A stretch of 15,102 nt of DNA from Campylobacterota bacterium. Lineage in GTDB: Bacteria; Campylobacterota; Campylobacteria; Campylobacterales; Sulfurovaceae. The first letter of the stretch is position 1; the number at the start of each line of letters is the position of its first letter. Location: NCBI GenBank assembly GCA_013153345.1, contig JAADEQ010000096.1:1-15102 (forward strand), in the 5' to 3' direction. The notes beneath the pieces were generated by a model, which saw only the letters and a program-made list of their open reading frames with translations, was not told where the DNA came from and searched no databases. The translations under genes were made by a program, and so were the position numbers. Positions 7,403 through 14,874 of the stretch are shown here, piece by piece.

Positions 7403-7723
7403 TTAGCTAAGAAGAGCGTCTAGTTTCTCTTTAAATACCGCTTTTCCAGCAGCTCCAATCATCTGGTCTACTAGCTCACCATCTTTAAAAAACAAAATTG
7501 TAGGAATTGATCTAATTCCATACTCAACTGCAATATTTGGATTCTCATCAGTATTTACTTTTGCAATTGTTGCTTTTCCATCATACTCCTCTGCCAACTC
7601 CTCAATTACTGGAGCAATCATACGACAAGGCCCACACCAAGGCGCCCAAAAGTCTACTAATACAACACCCTCTTTTATTGTATCTTTGAAATTTGATTCA
7701 TTTAACTCAATTGGTTTTGCCAT
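7403..7723 (-). CDS. trxA: Thioredoxin
   Basis: A 106-residue single-domain thioredoxin, complete. The active site is FWAPWCGPCRM, with redox cysteines C30 and C33 in the classical WCGPC order. The conserved cis-proline loop is visible as IRSIPTILFF. It reduces disulfides in cytosolic proteins such as ribonucleotide reductase and peroxiredoxins and is recycled by the neighbouring thioredoxin reductase. There is no signal peptide, so it is cytosolic. AAAGG (7735-7731, minus) lies 7 bases before the ATG. It is the first gene of the minus-strand cluster: upstream, a terminator closes the membrane protein gene and a candidate promoter lies within about 30 bases of the start. The short leader suggests simple transcriptional control. 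Confidence 0.98.
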   Translation of the reverse strand: MAKPIELNESNFKDTIKEGVVLVDFWAPWCGPCRMIAPVIEELAEEYDGKATIAKVNTDENPNIAVEYGIRSIPTILFFKDGELVDQMIGAAGKAVFKEKLDALLS

Positions 7724-7748
7724 ATTTCATCCTTTTATTTTTTTTGTG

Positions 7749-7777
7749 ATTATACTCTGTTAGAGTAAATCTTGCAT
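7749..7777 (-). promoter_or_regulatory. Candidate promoter of the trxA-to-yigZ cluster
   Basis: On the minus strand a perfect TATAAT lies at 7754-7749, with a weak -35 match ATGCAA at 7777-7772 (17-base spacing). This gives a leader of only about 20 bases before the trxA ATG. A second TATAAT at 7786-7781 (minus) is an alternative. The strong -10 and poor -35 fit promoters in this bacterial group. Confidence 0.5.
7753..7767. repeat. Inverted repeat overlapping the trxA -10 box (candidate operator)
   Basis: TACTCT (7753-7758) and AGAGTA (7762-7767) are perfect 6-base arms around GTT. One arm overlaps the TATAAT of the trxA promoter by two bases and the rest fills the spacer between -10 and -35. 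A bound repressor would compete with RNA polymerase. I cannot match the sequence to a known regulator. Confidence 0.35.
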
Positions 7778-7823
7778 AAGATTATAATAGTATTTATTAA
7801 AAAATACTTATAGATTATTATTT

Positions 7824-7863
7824 GAGATAAAAAAGAGAGAAATTGGTGCATAAAGCACCAACT
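7824..7863 (-). terminator. Rho-independent terminator of the membrane protein gene
   Basis: TTGGTGC (7843-7849) and GCACCAA (7855-7861) form a perfect 7-base stem with a 5-base loop, extendable by a G-U and an A-U pair. On the minus-strand transcript it is followed by UUCUCUCUUUUUUAUC, a U-rich tract. It begins 4 bases after the stop codon of the membrane protein gene and separates that gene from trxA. Confidence 0.85.
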
Positions 7864-7867
7864 TTAA

Positions 7868-9031
7868 TTAAAGACCAAATTTTTTGTTAAGTTTAAGCAT
7901 TACAATAATAGTTTTAATTTGGATATATGCTAAAAATGCGATAAATACCCAATATGCTATTCCATATTTAGCAATTATGCCATTATGCACAAGTCCCCAG
8001 TGAACAAAGAAGAATCCAAATACCACATATGCAACTCCTGGACAAACTAGTGCATATGAAGATACATCTTTTTTATCTCCATCTACAAACTCTTCAAAGT
8101 AGTTTAGTCTCTTCATTACTAAATATCCAAAGATTCCAACCAAAGACTCAAGCGCTACAATTGAAGCAGTTAATACATATGTAAACTCTTTTACACTAGC
8201 ATCACCCTCAGCAAAGTTGTGAGTTAGACCAAACTTAATTCTAAATACCGTAATTCCAATTAGAGTTAAAATTGGGATAAAAATCCATAAACTTGGACCT
8301 GCATTTGGAGTAAGACCCTTTTTAGCAATTGTATGGAATCCTAAAATAAACTTTAGTAGAAGTAGAACCATAGCTGCGCCAATAAACATCATTGCAAAGA
8401 AGATTCCAATTGCACTTACAGCTTTAATATGGCTCATTGCTCCAGCAGCAGCAAATCCAACCCCAATCATAACAAATGCAAATGATGATAGAAGCTGTAC
8501 AAATGAGCGGTTATCCTCCCATGCTGGGTTTCCATGAATAAAGAATGGAATAAAATATTCAAAGAAAATTTTACCTGCATATATTCCAACTGCAAAGAAT
8601 CCAAGAAGTGCTAGTGGAAATAGATACTCAACTATATTCCATAATCCTGGTACAAATAGGGCACCTAAGATAAATAGTACATTAATTGTCATTGCATAAG
8701 TTAGAGGAATTGCCATTAGAGTAATCTCTGCTAATGTACCTTTCATCTTTTGAAATGCTTCGGTTTTTTTAAAGTGATTATAGGCAATAATATTTTTAAT
8801 TAGTAGTGAGATATGCTTATATGCAAAGTAGATAATTCCAATTAAGACAATAACCATTGCAACTTTTTGGTATATACCAGCTTTGTTAAAATAGGCCATT
8901 AAGGTATCAAATGTTGGAAGAGGATACCCTTTGTGTGGTGTCATAAACATATAGTACATAAAAAATGCAACTGTCATACCTCCAGGTCCTAGAGCTGCTA
9001 AGAAAAAGACTGGACTATAATTTTCTTTCAT
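7868..9031 (-). CDS. Ten-helix inner-membrane protein, TDT/SLAC1-like, function unknown
   Basis: A 387-residue, strongly hydrophobic protein with about ten predicted helices: roughly 7-29, 57-79, 103-129, 134-160, 178-199, 205-230, 247-265, 287-305, 326-346 and 356-378. Helix number, length and the PSLWIFIPI segment (246-254) resemble the tellurite-resistance/dicarboxylate (TDT)/SLAC1 superfamily of anion channels and transporters. From memory the closest database label is the TsoY family of (seleno)proteins; I could not check this. The protein has a single cysteine, C330, in VCPGVAY at the start of helix 9. Its codon is an ordinary TGT and there is no in-frame TGA. Nine histidines include the polar loop FIHGNPAWEDN (164-174). 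AAAGGAG (9046-9040, minus) precedes the ATG by 8 bases. It is a single-gene unit closed by a hairpin terminator. No substrate is assigned. Confidence 0.7.
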   Translation of the reverse strand: MKENYSPVFFLAALGPGGMTVAFFMYYMFMTPHKGYPLPTFDTLMAYFNKAGIYQKVAMVIVLIGIIYFAYKHISLLIKNIIAYNHFKKTEAFQKMKGTLAEITLMAIPLTYAMTINVLFILGALFVPGLWNIVEYLFPLALLGFFAVGIYAGKIFFEYFIPFFIHGNPAWEDNRSFVQLLSSFAFVMIGVGFAAAGAMSHIKAVSAIGIFFAMMFIGAAMVLLLLKFILGFHTIAKKGLTPNAGPSLWIFIPILTLIGITVFRIKFGLTHNFAEGDASVKEFTYVLTASIVALESLVGIFGYLVMKRLNYFEEFVDGDKKDVSSYALVCPGVAYVVFGFFFVHWGLVHNGIIAKYGIAYWVFIAFLAYIQIKTIIVMLKLNKKFGL

Positions 9032-9095
9032 AAAAAATACTCCTTTGTAAAAGTTTTTTTGAATTGAGATTTTATCAATAAATAGTTAATAGAAG

Positions 9096-9111
9096 TTGAT
9101 TTTTTAATCAA
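9096..9111. repeat. Inverted repeat near the membrane protein gene promoter
   Basis: TTGATT (9096-9101) and AATCAA (9106-9111) are perfect arms around TTTT. A TATAAA at 9119-9114 (minus) would place the transcription start inside or beside this repeat, giving a leader of about 75 bases. It resembles an FNR/CRP site in its half-sites, but the TTGAT and ATCAA blocks are 6 rather than 4 bases apart. Confidence 0.3.
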
Positions 9112-9153
9112 AATTTATAAAAAATATAAATGAAATTTATTACCATAAAATTC

Positions 9154-9189
9154 TCTTATTTTATAAATAAGATGGGATTATAAATAAGA
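9154..9189. repeat. Palindrome whose right half recurs as a direct repeat
   Basis: TCTTATTT (9154-9161) and AAATAAGA (9165-9172) are perfect arms around TAT. The segment TTATAAATAAGA at 9161-9172 is repeated exactly at 9178-9189, a period of 17 bases. This arrangement, in the middle of the divergent region, could be a multi-site operator, though low sequence complexity raises the chance of coincidence. Confidence 0.35.
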
Positions 9190-9230
9190 GATAAAAGAGA
9201 TTATAGAGCAAACAAAGTAAAGAGTTAAAA

Positions 9231-9239
9231 TGATATAAT
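9231..9239 (+). promoter_or_regulatory. Candidate extended -10 promoter upstream of the efflux operon
   Basis: TGATATAAT matches an extended -10 (TG-N-TATAAT). No -35 box is evident. A start near 9246 would give a leader of about 155 bases before the TolC-family gene, long for this genome, so it may be an alternative to the nearer promoter. Confidence 0.35.
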
Positions 9240-9367
9240 TTAAGATTTTTATTTCATAACGCATCTAAGAGGATTTTTAAATATTAGTTTTTTTAACATA
9301 TTTACAAAATTAGTGGATGTTGAAATAAAAAAGAGGGAACAAATTCACTTTTGATTCATTTAAAAAC

Positions 9368-9373
9368 TATAAA
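9368..9373 (+). promoter_or_regulatory. Candidate proximal -10 box of the efflux operon
   Basis: TATAAA is followed by AT and lies about 31 bases before the ATG at 9404, so the leader would be about 25 bases. The corresponding -35 position (TCACTT, 9345-9350) is poor. This is the better placed of two candidates. Confidence 0.35.
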
Positions 9374-9403
9374 ATAACATCTATTAAAATGGAGGAGCAC
9401 TCT

Positions 9404-10687
9404 ATGCAAAAGCTAGCTTTAATAGTAATATTTAGCTCTTTACTATTTAGTCAAACTCTCAATCAAGTTATAAGAACAGCCCTACGACACTCACCCATAA
9501 TTAAACAGCGAAAATTAGAGATAAAAGAGGCACAACTAAAGAAAAAAAAGGCTGTTGCATCAAAATATGGAGAGCTAGATATTGTTGGAAGCTATACTCA
9601 CTATAATATTGAAAGAACTCTTGCACCCTTGCCTCCAAGTGCAATGAAATCTCCAACTCCTCCAACTACTACTAAAGATATCTACTCAATTGGGCTAAAC
9701 TATTCAGTTCCTCTATTTACCGGTTTTGCTCAAACAAGAGAGATTGAGATAGCAAATTTAGCAAGAGAGTTAAGCAGAGCTAAATTAAAAATTACAAAAG
9801 AGGAGCTAATTTATAATATTAAATCTCTTTATACTACTATTTTGTCTTTAAAAGAGTTATATAGAGCCCAAAAAAACTATACTAAAGCTCTTTACTCTCT
9901 TAAGAGAAAAGTAGCCTTGGGTGTAAAGTATGGAAAACTCCCAGAGATTGATTTAATAAAGATTGATAGTGAGATTAGTGCCTCTAAGGTTAATGAAGAG
10001 ATGTTTAAATCAAATATTGAAGTGACAAAGGCTACTCTATCTTCAATTGTTGGAAAGGAGGTAAGAGGGGTTGCTCCTATTAGATTTAGAGTCAAAAGAC
10101 CCCGGTATAGTGTAAAAAGGCTATATAAAGAGATTTTAAAGACTCAAAAGGTTAGAATTGATGAAATCTCTATTGAGAAGGCAAAAAAGGGTATTAAAAA
10201 GGCTCAAGCTCTAAAATATCCTCAAGTTGCTCTAAATGCTTATGGTGGAAAGAACTTTGGAAAAGATATAAATACGGATGATTGGGACAGCGAGACAATT
10301 TGGCAAGTTGGAGTAAATGTTAAATATACTTTGAGTGATTTTGGAAAGAGAGATGCCACAATTGAGCTTGCAAAGGTTGGCAAGATTAAAGCCTCTTTAA
10401 AAAAGCAGCAGACTCTTTTGGAGTTAAAAAAGTCTTTAGTTAAGGCTGTTTCTGATTTAAAGTTAAACTATAATCAATATCTAGGTAATCTATCTAGTTA
10501 TAGACTTAGCAAAAAGAGCAAAGAGATTGAAGAGGTTAGATATGAGAGTGGGGTAGTTGATATTAATGATTTACTACTAGCTAGAGCAAAGACTCAGTTA
10601 GCTAGGGCAAAGGTTATTCAGAGCAAATATGAGTATTTAAAGAGTAGATATCTCTTAGATTATGTTTTAGAGCGAGGAGAGAAGTAG
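9404..10687 (+). CDS. TolC-family outer-membrane efflux protein
   Basis: This is the outer-membrane exit duct of a tripartite efflux pump. I use the ATG at 9404 (427 residues) rather than the in-frame ATG at 9389, because GGAGGAG (9391-9397) lies 6 bases upstream and the shorter protein begins with a clean signal peptide, MQKLALIVIFSSLLFS, with cleavage expected near residue 16. The mature protein shows the two-fold outer-membrane-efflux architecture. Each half is a long amphipathic, lysine/glutamate-rich helical hairpin (about 20-57 and 107-200; then about 240-275 and 330-425) joined to a strand pair, such as LDIVGSYTHYNIE and YSIGLNYSVPLFTGF in the first and VGVNVKYTLSDFGKRD in the second. 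The LFTGF and LSDFGKR segments match the expected strand-to-helix turns. It heads an operon with adaptor and RND genes; the same order occurs in hefABC of Helicobacter pylori. The adaptor start overlaps its stop by one base. Confidence 0.9.
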   Translation: MQKLALIVIFSSLLFSQTLNQVIRTALRHSPIIKQRKLEIKEAQLKKKKAVASKYGELDIVGSYTHYNIERTLAPLPPSAMKSPTPPTTTKDIYSIGLNYSVPLFTGFAQTREIEIANLARELSRAKLKITKEELIYNIKSLYTTILSLKELYRAQKNYTKALYSLKRKVALGVKYGKLPEIDLIKIDSEISASKVNEEMFKSNIEVTKATLSSIVGKEVRGVAPIRFRVKRPRYSVKRLYKEILKTQKVRIDEISIEKAKKGIKKAQALKYPQVALNAYGGKNFGKDINTDDWDSETIWQVGVNVKYTLSDFGKRDATIELAKVGKIKASLKKQQTLLELKKSLVKAVSDLKLNYNQYLGNLSSYRLSKKSKEIEEVRYESGVVDINDLLLARAKTQLARAKVIQSKYEYLKSRYLLDYVLERGEK

Positions 10688-11760
10688 TGAAAAAAAAGAT
10701 TATAACTCTTATATTTATTATTTTAGCAGCTGTGGCTGTATATAGTGGAAGGCAGTTACTGCAAAAGAGAAAAGCAGAGATAGAGAATCTCCCTCTACCT
10801 TTAGTTAAAAAGCTTAGAGTCGATTTAGCTTATGCTAAAGAGGGGAGATTGGAGGATAAAGAGAAGTTTTTAGCTCAAATTAAGGCAAAAAAGTCTATTA
10901 AGCTCTCAACCAAGCTTGCAGGATATATTAAAAGAGTATATGTAGATGAGTCAGACTTTGTAAATAAGAATCAAACCTTAGTAGAGATTGATAAAGAGGA
11001 GATTTTATTAAATATTAAAGCTTTAGATAGTGCAATTATGGCTCAAAGGAGTGATTTGGCATTTGCAAAAGAGGTATATAGAAGAAATCTTAAGTTATAT
11101 AGAGCTGGAGCTCTTGCAAAAGAGAAGCTTGATGCTAGTAAAGTTGCCCTTAAGGCTAAAGAGTCTAGCCTAAAAAATAGTATTGCCAAAAAGAATCAGC
11201 TTAAACATCAATTAAACTATCTGAAGATAAGAGCGCCATTTAGCGGCTATATTGAAGCAATCTTGCTACATGAGGGTGATTTGGCAGCAGTTGGGAGACC
11301 AATTATTGCTATGTATAATGGTAAAAAGAAGGTGCTATTTAGCTTCTCTCCAAAACGAAGTCCAATTGAGCCATCTTTAAAGGTTCTTCAAAATAATGAA
11401 GTAATTGGATATATTGATAGAATCTATCCAACAGCAAAAAATGCTTTGGCAGTTGCTGAAGTAAAGCTTACCAAAGATATCCCTTTGCCACTTGGAAGTA
11501 ATTTAGAGATTGAGGTGGTTACAAAAGAGGCTACTGGATGTATTGTGCCAAATAATGCGCTTCTTCATAAAAAAGATGGAACCTATATTGTGGTTTATAA
11601 AGATAAGAAGTTTCATCTAAGAAGAGTAGAGGTTCTTTTTAGTAGTGACTCTTATACGCTATTAAAAGAGTGTATAAAAGAGCCTTTTGCAGTGGCTAAT
11701 GAGACAAAATTGGCAAAACTTTTAGTATATAAGAATGTAGAGGTTAATAATGAGCAATAA
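10687..11760 (+). CDS. RND efflux periplasmic adaptor (membrane fusion protein)
   Basis: A 357-residue HlyD/AcrA-type adaptor linking the inner-membrane pump to the TolC channel. It starts at GTG, overlapping the previous stop as TAGTG, with AGGAGA (10675-10680) 6 bases upstream. Residues 4-22 form an N-terminal membrane anchor; there is no lipobox, so it is not lipidated like AcrA. The two lipoyl half-motifs are at about 76-102 (AGYIKRVYVDESDFVNKNQTL) and 178-208 (YLKIRAPFSGYIEAILLHEG). Between them is a short helical hairpin (about 103-177), rich in Lys, Ala and Glu. A beta-barrel region and a membrane-proximal domain follow (about 212-350). One cysteine (C285) lies in the latter. The short hairpin fits RND rather than ABC-type adaptors. 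The gene overlaps the pump gene by 11 bases, implying coupled translation. Confidence 0.9.
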   Translation: MKKKIITLIFIILAAVAVYSGRQLLQKRKAEIENLPLPLVKKLRVDLAYAKEGRLEDKEKFLAQIKAKKSIKLSTKLAGYIKRVYVDESDFVNKNQTLVEIDKEEILLNIKALDSAIMAQRSDLAFAKEVYRRNLKLYRAGALAKEKLDASKVALKAKESSLKNSIAKKNQLKHQLNYLKIRAPFSGYIEAILLHEGDLAAVGRPIIAMYNGKKKVLFSFSPKRSPIEPSLKVLQNNEVIGYIDRIYPTAKNALAVAEVKLTKDIPLPLGSNLEIEVVTKEATGCIVPNNALLHKKDGTYIVVYKDKKFHLRRVEVLFSSDSYTLLKECIKEPFAVANETKLAKLLVYKNVEVNNEQ

Positions 11761-14700
11761 AGAACAGACTTGGGTGGAGAAGCTTCTTCATAAACCTCAT
11801 GTAATTATCTCTTTTTTGGCTCTTTTCTTTTTGGCTGGGGTGGTTGGATATCAAAAGATTCATAGAAATCTCTTTCCCAACTCAAACTATCCTGAGGTAG
11901 CTGTTGTTATTGTAGAGCCAGGGGCAAGTGCAAAATCAATTGCTACTAATATTGCTGTTCCAATTGAGGAGGAGTTATATACCCTTGATGAGATAAGAAG
12001 AGCATACTCTACCACAATTGATGAGGTAACAGTTATTAGAGCAGAGTTTGAGTATAGCAAAGATATAGATACTGCAGTAAATGATGTCTCAAATGCAATC
12101 TCAAAAATTAGGTCTAAACTTCCAAGTGATATTAAAGAACCTCAAGTTATAAAGATAACAGAGACAACTGCTCCAATTTTGGTTGTTTCAGTCTCTGCAA
12201 AAGATAAAAATATATCTTTAGAAGATATTAGAGATTTGGCCTCTACTGACCTTAAACATAAGCTCTTAAAGACTCAAGGGGTAGCAAATGTAGATATCTT
12301 TGGAGGGTATGAAAAAGAGCTTCAAATTATTATCGATAAGGATATTTTAGACTCTTTGGGTCTCTCTTTAGCTCATGTAATTGGAGCAATTGCTAAGAAT
12401 AATAATAATTTTGCAATTGGGTTTATTACTAATACTCAAAGTAGATATTTGCTAAAGACTAAGGGGCAAAGAGATAATATTGAGGCAATTAAAAATATAA
12501 AGATAAAAGATGATGTGAAGCTAAAGGATATTGCTAAGGTATATTTTGGCCATTATGAAAATAGCGCAGCCTTTTTTGGAAATGGAAAAGAGGCGATTGC
12601 TCTTTCAATTCAGCGCTCTCAAACTGCTGATGTAATTAAGACAATTAATAAAGTAGAGGAGCTTATTGAGAAGTTTAAAAAGGAGTATCCAAACTTAAAT
12701 TTTGAGATTGCAGATACTCAAAAAGAGACAATTGAGCAAAGTACTAGAAATATGTTTGAAGCACTTCGTGATGCAATTGTGATGTCAACAATTGTTGTAT
12801 TTTTGTTTTTAGCCTCTTTTAGACAGATTTTGGTTGTATTGGTTACTATTCCATTAGTTTATGCTTCAACTATTGCTTTAATGTGGTTTGTTGGAATTGA
12901 TTTTAATGTTGTAACTTTGACAGCAATTATTTTAGCACTTGGATTATTGCTCGATGATACGGTTGTTGTAATGGAGAATATTGAAAGGCACTATAAAGAG
13001 CTTGGAAAAGATATAAGAAGTGCAGTTTATGATGGAACAAAAGAGATTATGTTTGCAGACCTTAGTGGAACAATTACTACAATGGTAGCGCTTGCTCCAA
13101 TGCTATTTGTTGGAGGATATCCTCAAACGGTATTTGCACCTTTGGTTGGAACACTGCTTTTGGCATTGAGTGCATCTTATATAATCTCTATTTTAGCAGT
13201 TCCACTTTTATCTCTTTATATTTTAGCAATTGATAATAAGATAATCTTAAAAGCTGAGGAGTTTTTTCACCGCTTTATTGCAAAAGCTAATGATTATGTG
13301 CAAAGTTTTTTTGTAACTATTGTGGATGCTATTACTTCCTCTAAGATACTTGGGGTATTATCAGTAGTGATATTAATTGTCCTTTTTATTGGCTCAGTAA
13401 AGATTGTTATGCCAGTAGTTGGGCAAGAGCTTATGCCTCCAATGGATACTGGAGGGGTAAATATTGAGATTACTACTGAGTCAAATCTTCCAATTGAGAA
13501 ATCTCAAGAGATTATGAAAAAGGTAAATAAGATTTTAGAAGAGCAAGGTGGGCTTTTGAGAGTCTCTGCTTCAATTGGAAGTGAGCCAGGAGTAATGAGT
13601 ATTGGAAGTGGAAGTGGGGTTGACCATATTAGAGTTGTTGCAACCTATGTTGATAGGTTTCATCGCCAAAAGGATATTTGGCAAATCTCAAGAGAGATTC
13701 GTCAAAAGATTGCTAAGATTAAGAATGTTAAATATTTAGTGGTTGCACCATATGGTTCAACTGCCCTAGCTAGCATTAGAGCAAGCGTTGATGCAAAGCT
13801 TAGCGCTAATACCTTAGAGCCGCTAATAAAGGCTGCCCAAGAGGTAGAGAAGGCTCTGAGTAAAACAAGAGGGGTAGTCTCTGTCTCTAAAACTTGGGAT
13901 ATGGATAAGGTGGTATATGAGTTGGTGGTAAATGAGAGTGAAGCTCTAAAGTATGGACTTAGTAGGGAAGATATTAAAAAGCAACTTCAAATGGCACTAA
14001 GAGGAGCTATTGTAGCAACCTTTCCAAGGGTAAATAGTCAAGATTATGTTGTAAGAGTTTGGCTAGAGAAGAAAAATATCGATAATAAAGATAAGATTTT
14101 GGAGATGTTATTAGATACTCAACTTGGCAAAATTCCATTAAAAAAGGTAGCAGATATAAAGAAGGTTAATGAGCCAAGTTTAATTACTAGAGAGGGGCTA
14201 GAGTATACAATTGAGGTGTATGGAAATAGAGAAAAGGCAGCAATTTCGCATATTATGGATAATTTTGAGAAGAATTTAAAAGAGGTAAAATTGCCTGAAG
14301 GAGTTGAGATTGAACAGATTGGAGAGATTAAGCAGTTTAAGTCATCAGCTTCTAGAATGATAGGGGCAATTCTTACTGCAGTTGTATTGATTTTCTTCTC
14401 TTTAATAATTTTGTTTAGCAATATTAAGATTGCTTTAATGATTCTATTTTCTATTCCATTAACTATTATTGGAGCCTCTTGGACAATGCTTATAATAAAC
14501 TATCATATCTCAATGCCAGCAATGATGGGATTTATGTTATTAGCTGGAATTATTGTTAATAATGCAATTTTGTTAATTCACTTTGCAATTGAAGAGATTC
14601 AAAGAGGATTATCTAAAAAAGAGGCGATGTTAAATGCTATAAGAATTAGAACTAGACCAGTTTTAATGACAGCTTTTTCAGTTAGTGTTGGAATGTTGCC

Positions 14701-14863
14701 AGTTGCAGCTGGTTCTGCAATTGGACTTGAGAGACTCGCACCTCTTGGAGCAGTTGCTATTGGAGGATTGATTGTGGGAACCTTTATGACATTAGTATTT
14801 ATTCCAGCGCTATTTATATGGTTTACAAAAGAGGAGGCTTTAAAAGAGATAGAGTTGACCTAA
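11750..14863 (+). CDS. RND-family efflux transporter, inner-membrane pump
   Basis: A complete 1037-residue RND permease with two repeats, each one helix, a large periplasmic loop, then a helix bundle. Helix 1 lies at about 17-35, helices 2-6 from about 340, helix 7 at 534-552 and the last bundle from about 870. The proton relay acidic pair is present in helix 4, LGLLLDDTVVVMEN (D402, D403). In helix 10 the sequence is AGIIVNNAILLIHF: N937 occupies the position of AcrB Lys940, as in many non-AcrB RND branches. FPNSNYPEV (42-50), LPSDIKEPQV (124-133) and GQELMPPMDTGG (558-569) are typical landmarks. Substrate could be drugs, bile-like compounds, lipids or other hydrophobic molecules; the sequence does not decide. 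The metal-type (CusA) Met clusters were not evident. GAGG (11740-11743) lies 6 bases before the ATG. Confidence 0.93.
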   Translation: MSNKEQTWVEKLLHKPHVIISFLALFFLAGVVGYQKIHRNLFPNSNYPEVAVVIVEPGASAKSIATNIAVPIEEELYTLDEIRRAYSTTIDEVTVIRAEFEYSKDIDTAVNDVSNAISKIRSKLPSDIKEPQVIKITETTAPILVVSVSAKDKNISLEDIRDLASTDLKHKLLKTQGVANVDIFGGYEKELQIIIDKDILDSLGLSLAHVIGAIAKNNNNFAIGFITNTQSRYLLKTKGQRDNIEAIKNIKIKDDVKLKDIAKVYFGHYENSAAFFGNGKEAIALSIQRSQTADVIKTINKVEELIEKFKKEYPNLNFEIADTQKETIEQSTRNMFEALRDAIVMSTIVVFLFLASFRQILVVLVTIPLVYASTIALMWFVGIDFNVVTLTAIILALGLLLDDTVVVMENIERHYKELGKDIRSAVYDGTKEIMFADLSGTITTMVALAPMLFVGGYPQTVFAPLVGTLLLALSASYIISILAVPLLSLYILAIDNKIILKAEEFFHRFIAKANDYVQSFFVTIVDAITSSKILGVLSVVILIVLFIGSVKIVMPVVGQELMPPMDTGGVNIEITTESNLPIEKSQEIMKKVNKILEEQGGLLRVSASIGSEPGVMSIGSGSGVDHIRVVATYVDRFHRQKDIWQISREIRQKIAKIKNVKYLVVAPYGSTALASIRASVDAKLSANTLEPLIKAAQEVEKALSKTRGVVSVSKTWDMDKVVYELVVNESEALKYGLSREDIKKQLQMALRGAIVATFPRVNSQDYVVRVWLEKKNIDNKDKILEMLLDTQLGKIPLKKVADIKKVNEPSLITREGLEYTIEVYGNREKAAISHIMDNFEKNLKEVKLPEGVEIEQIGEIKQFKSSASRMIGAILTAVVLIFFSLIILFSNIKIALMILFSIPLTIIGASWTMLIINYHISMPAMMGFMLLAGIIVNNAILLIHFAIEEIQRGLSKKEAMLNAIRIRTRPVLMTAFSVSVGMLPVAAGSAIGLERLAPLGAVAIGGLIVGTFMTLVFIPALFIWFTKEEALKEIELT

Positions 14864-14874
14864 AAGGAGCCAAA

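Larger units (their letters stand above)
9032..9403. other. Gene-free divergent regulatory region
   Basis: These 372 very AT-rich bases lie between the membrane protein gene (minus) and the efflux operon (plus). They hold two inverted repeats, a 12-base direct repeat and several -10-like boxes, listed separately. The only short reading frame noted (9130-9183, 17 codons) lacks a Shine-Dalgarno sequence. No RNA gene or clear terminator was recognised. Transcription factors for both flanking units probably bind here, but no adjacent regulator gene is present in the window. Confidence 0.6.

Noticed and set aside
9096..9111. Possible FNR/CRP binding site (TTGAT...ATCAA)
   Set aside because: The half-sites match, but they are separated by 6 bases instead of the 4 required for FNR/CRP, so I list it only as an inverted repeat.
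9130..9183. Short reading frame of 17 codons starting MKFITIKFSYF
   Set aside because: There is no Shine-Dalgarno sequence, it is very short and built of AT-rich codons, and it overlaps the palindrome; most likely chance.
9250..9360. Possible riboswitch or small RNA in the leader of the efflux operon
   Set aside because: No stable stem, conserved motif or terminator-like structure could be seen by eye; the stretch is simple AT-rich sequence.
9389..9403. Upstream in-frame ATG for the TolC-family protein
   Set aside because: It would put five polar residues before the signal peptide and place the GGAGGAG ribosome site inside the gene; 9404 is the better start.
9542..9549. A8 tract in the TolC-family gene, and another at 10690-10697 in the adaptor gene, as phase-variation sites
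   Set aside because: Runs of eight A are common in AT-rich lysine-rich genes. Phase variation in this bacterial group usually uses longer, mostly G/C tracts, and both frames are intact.
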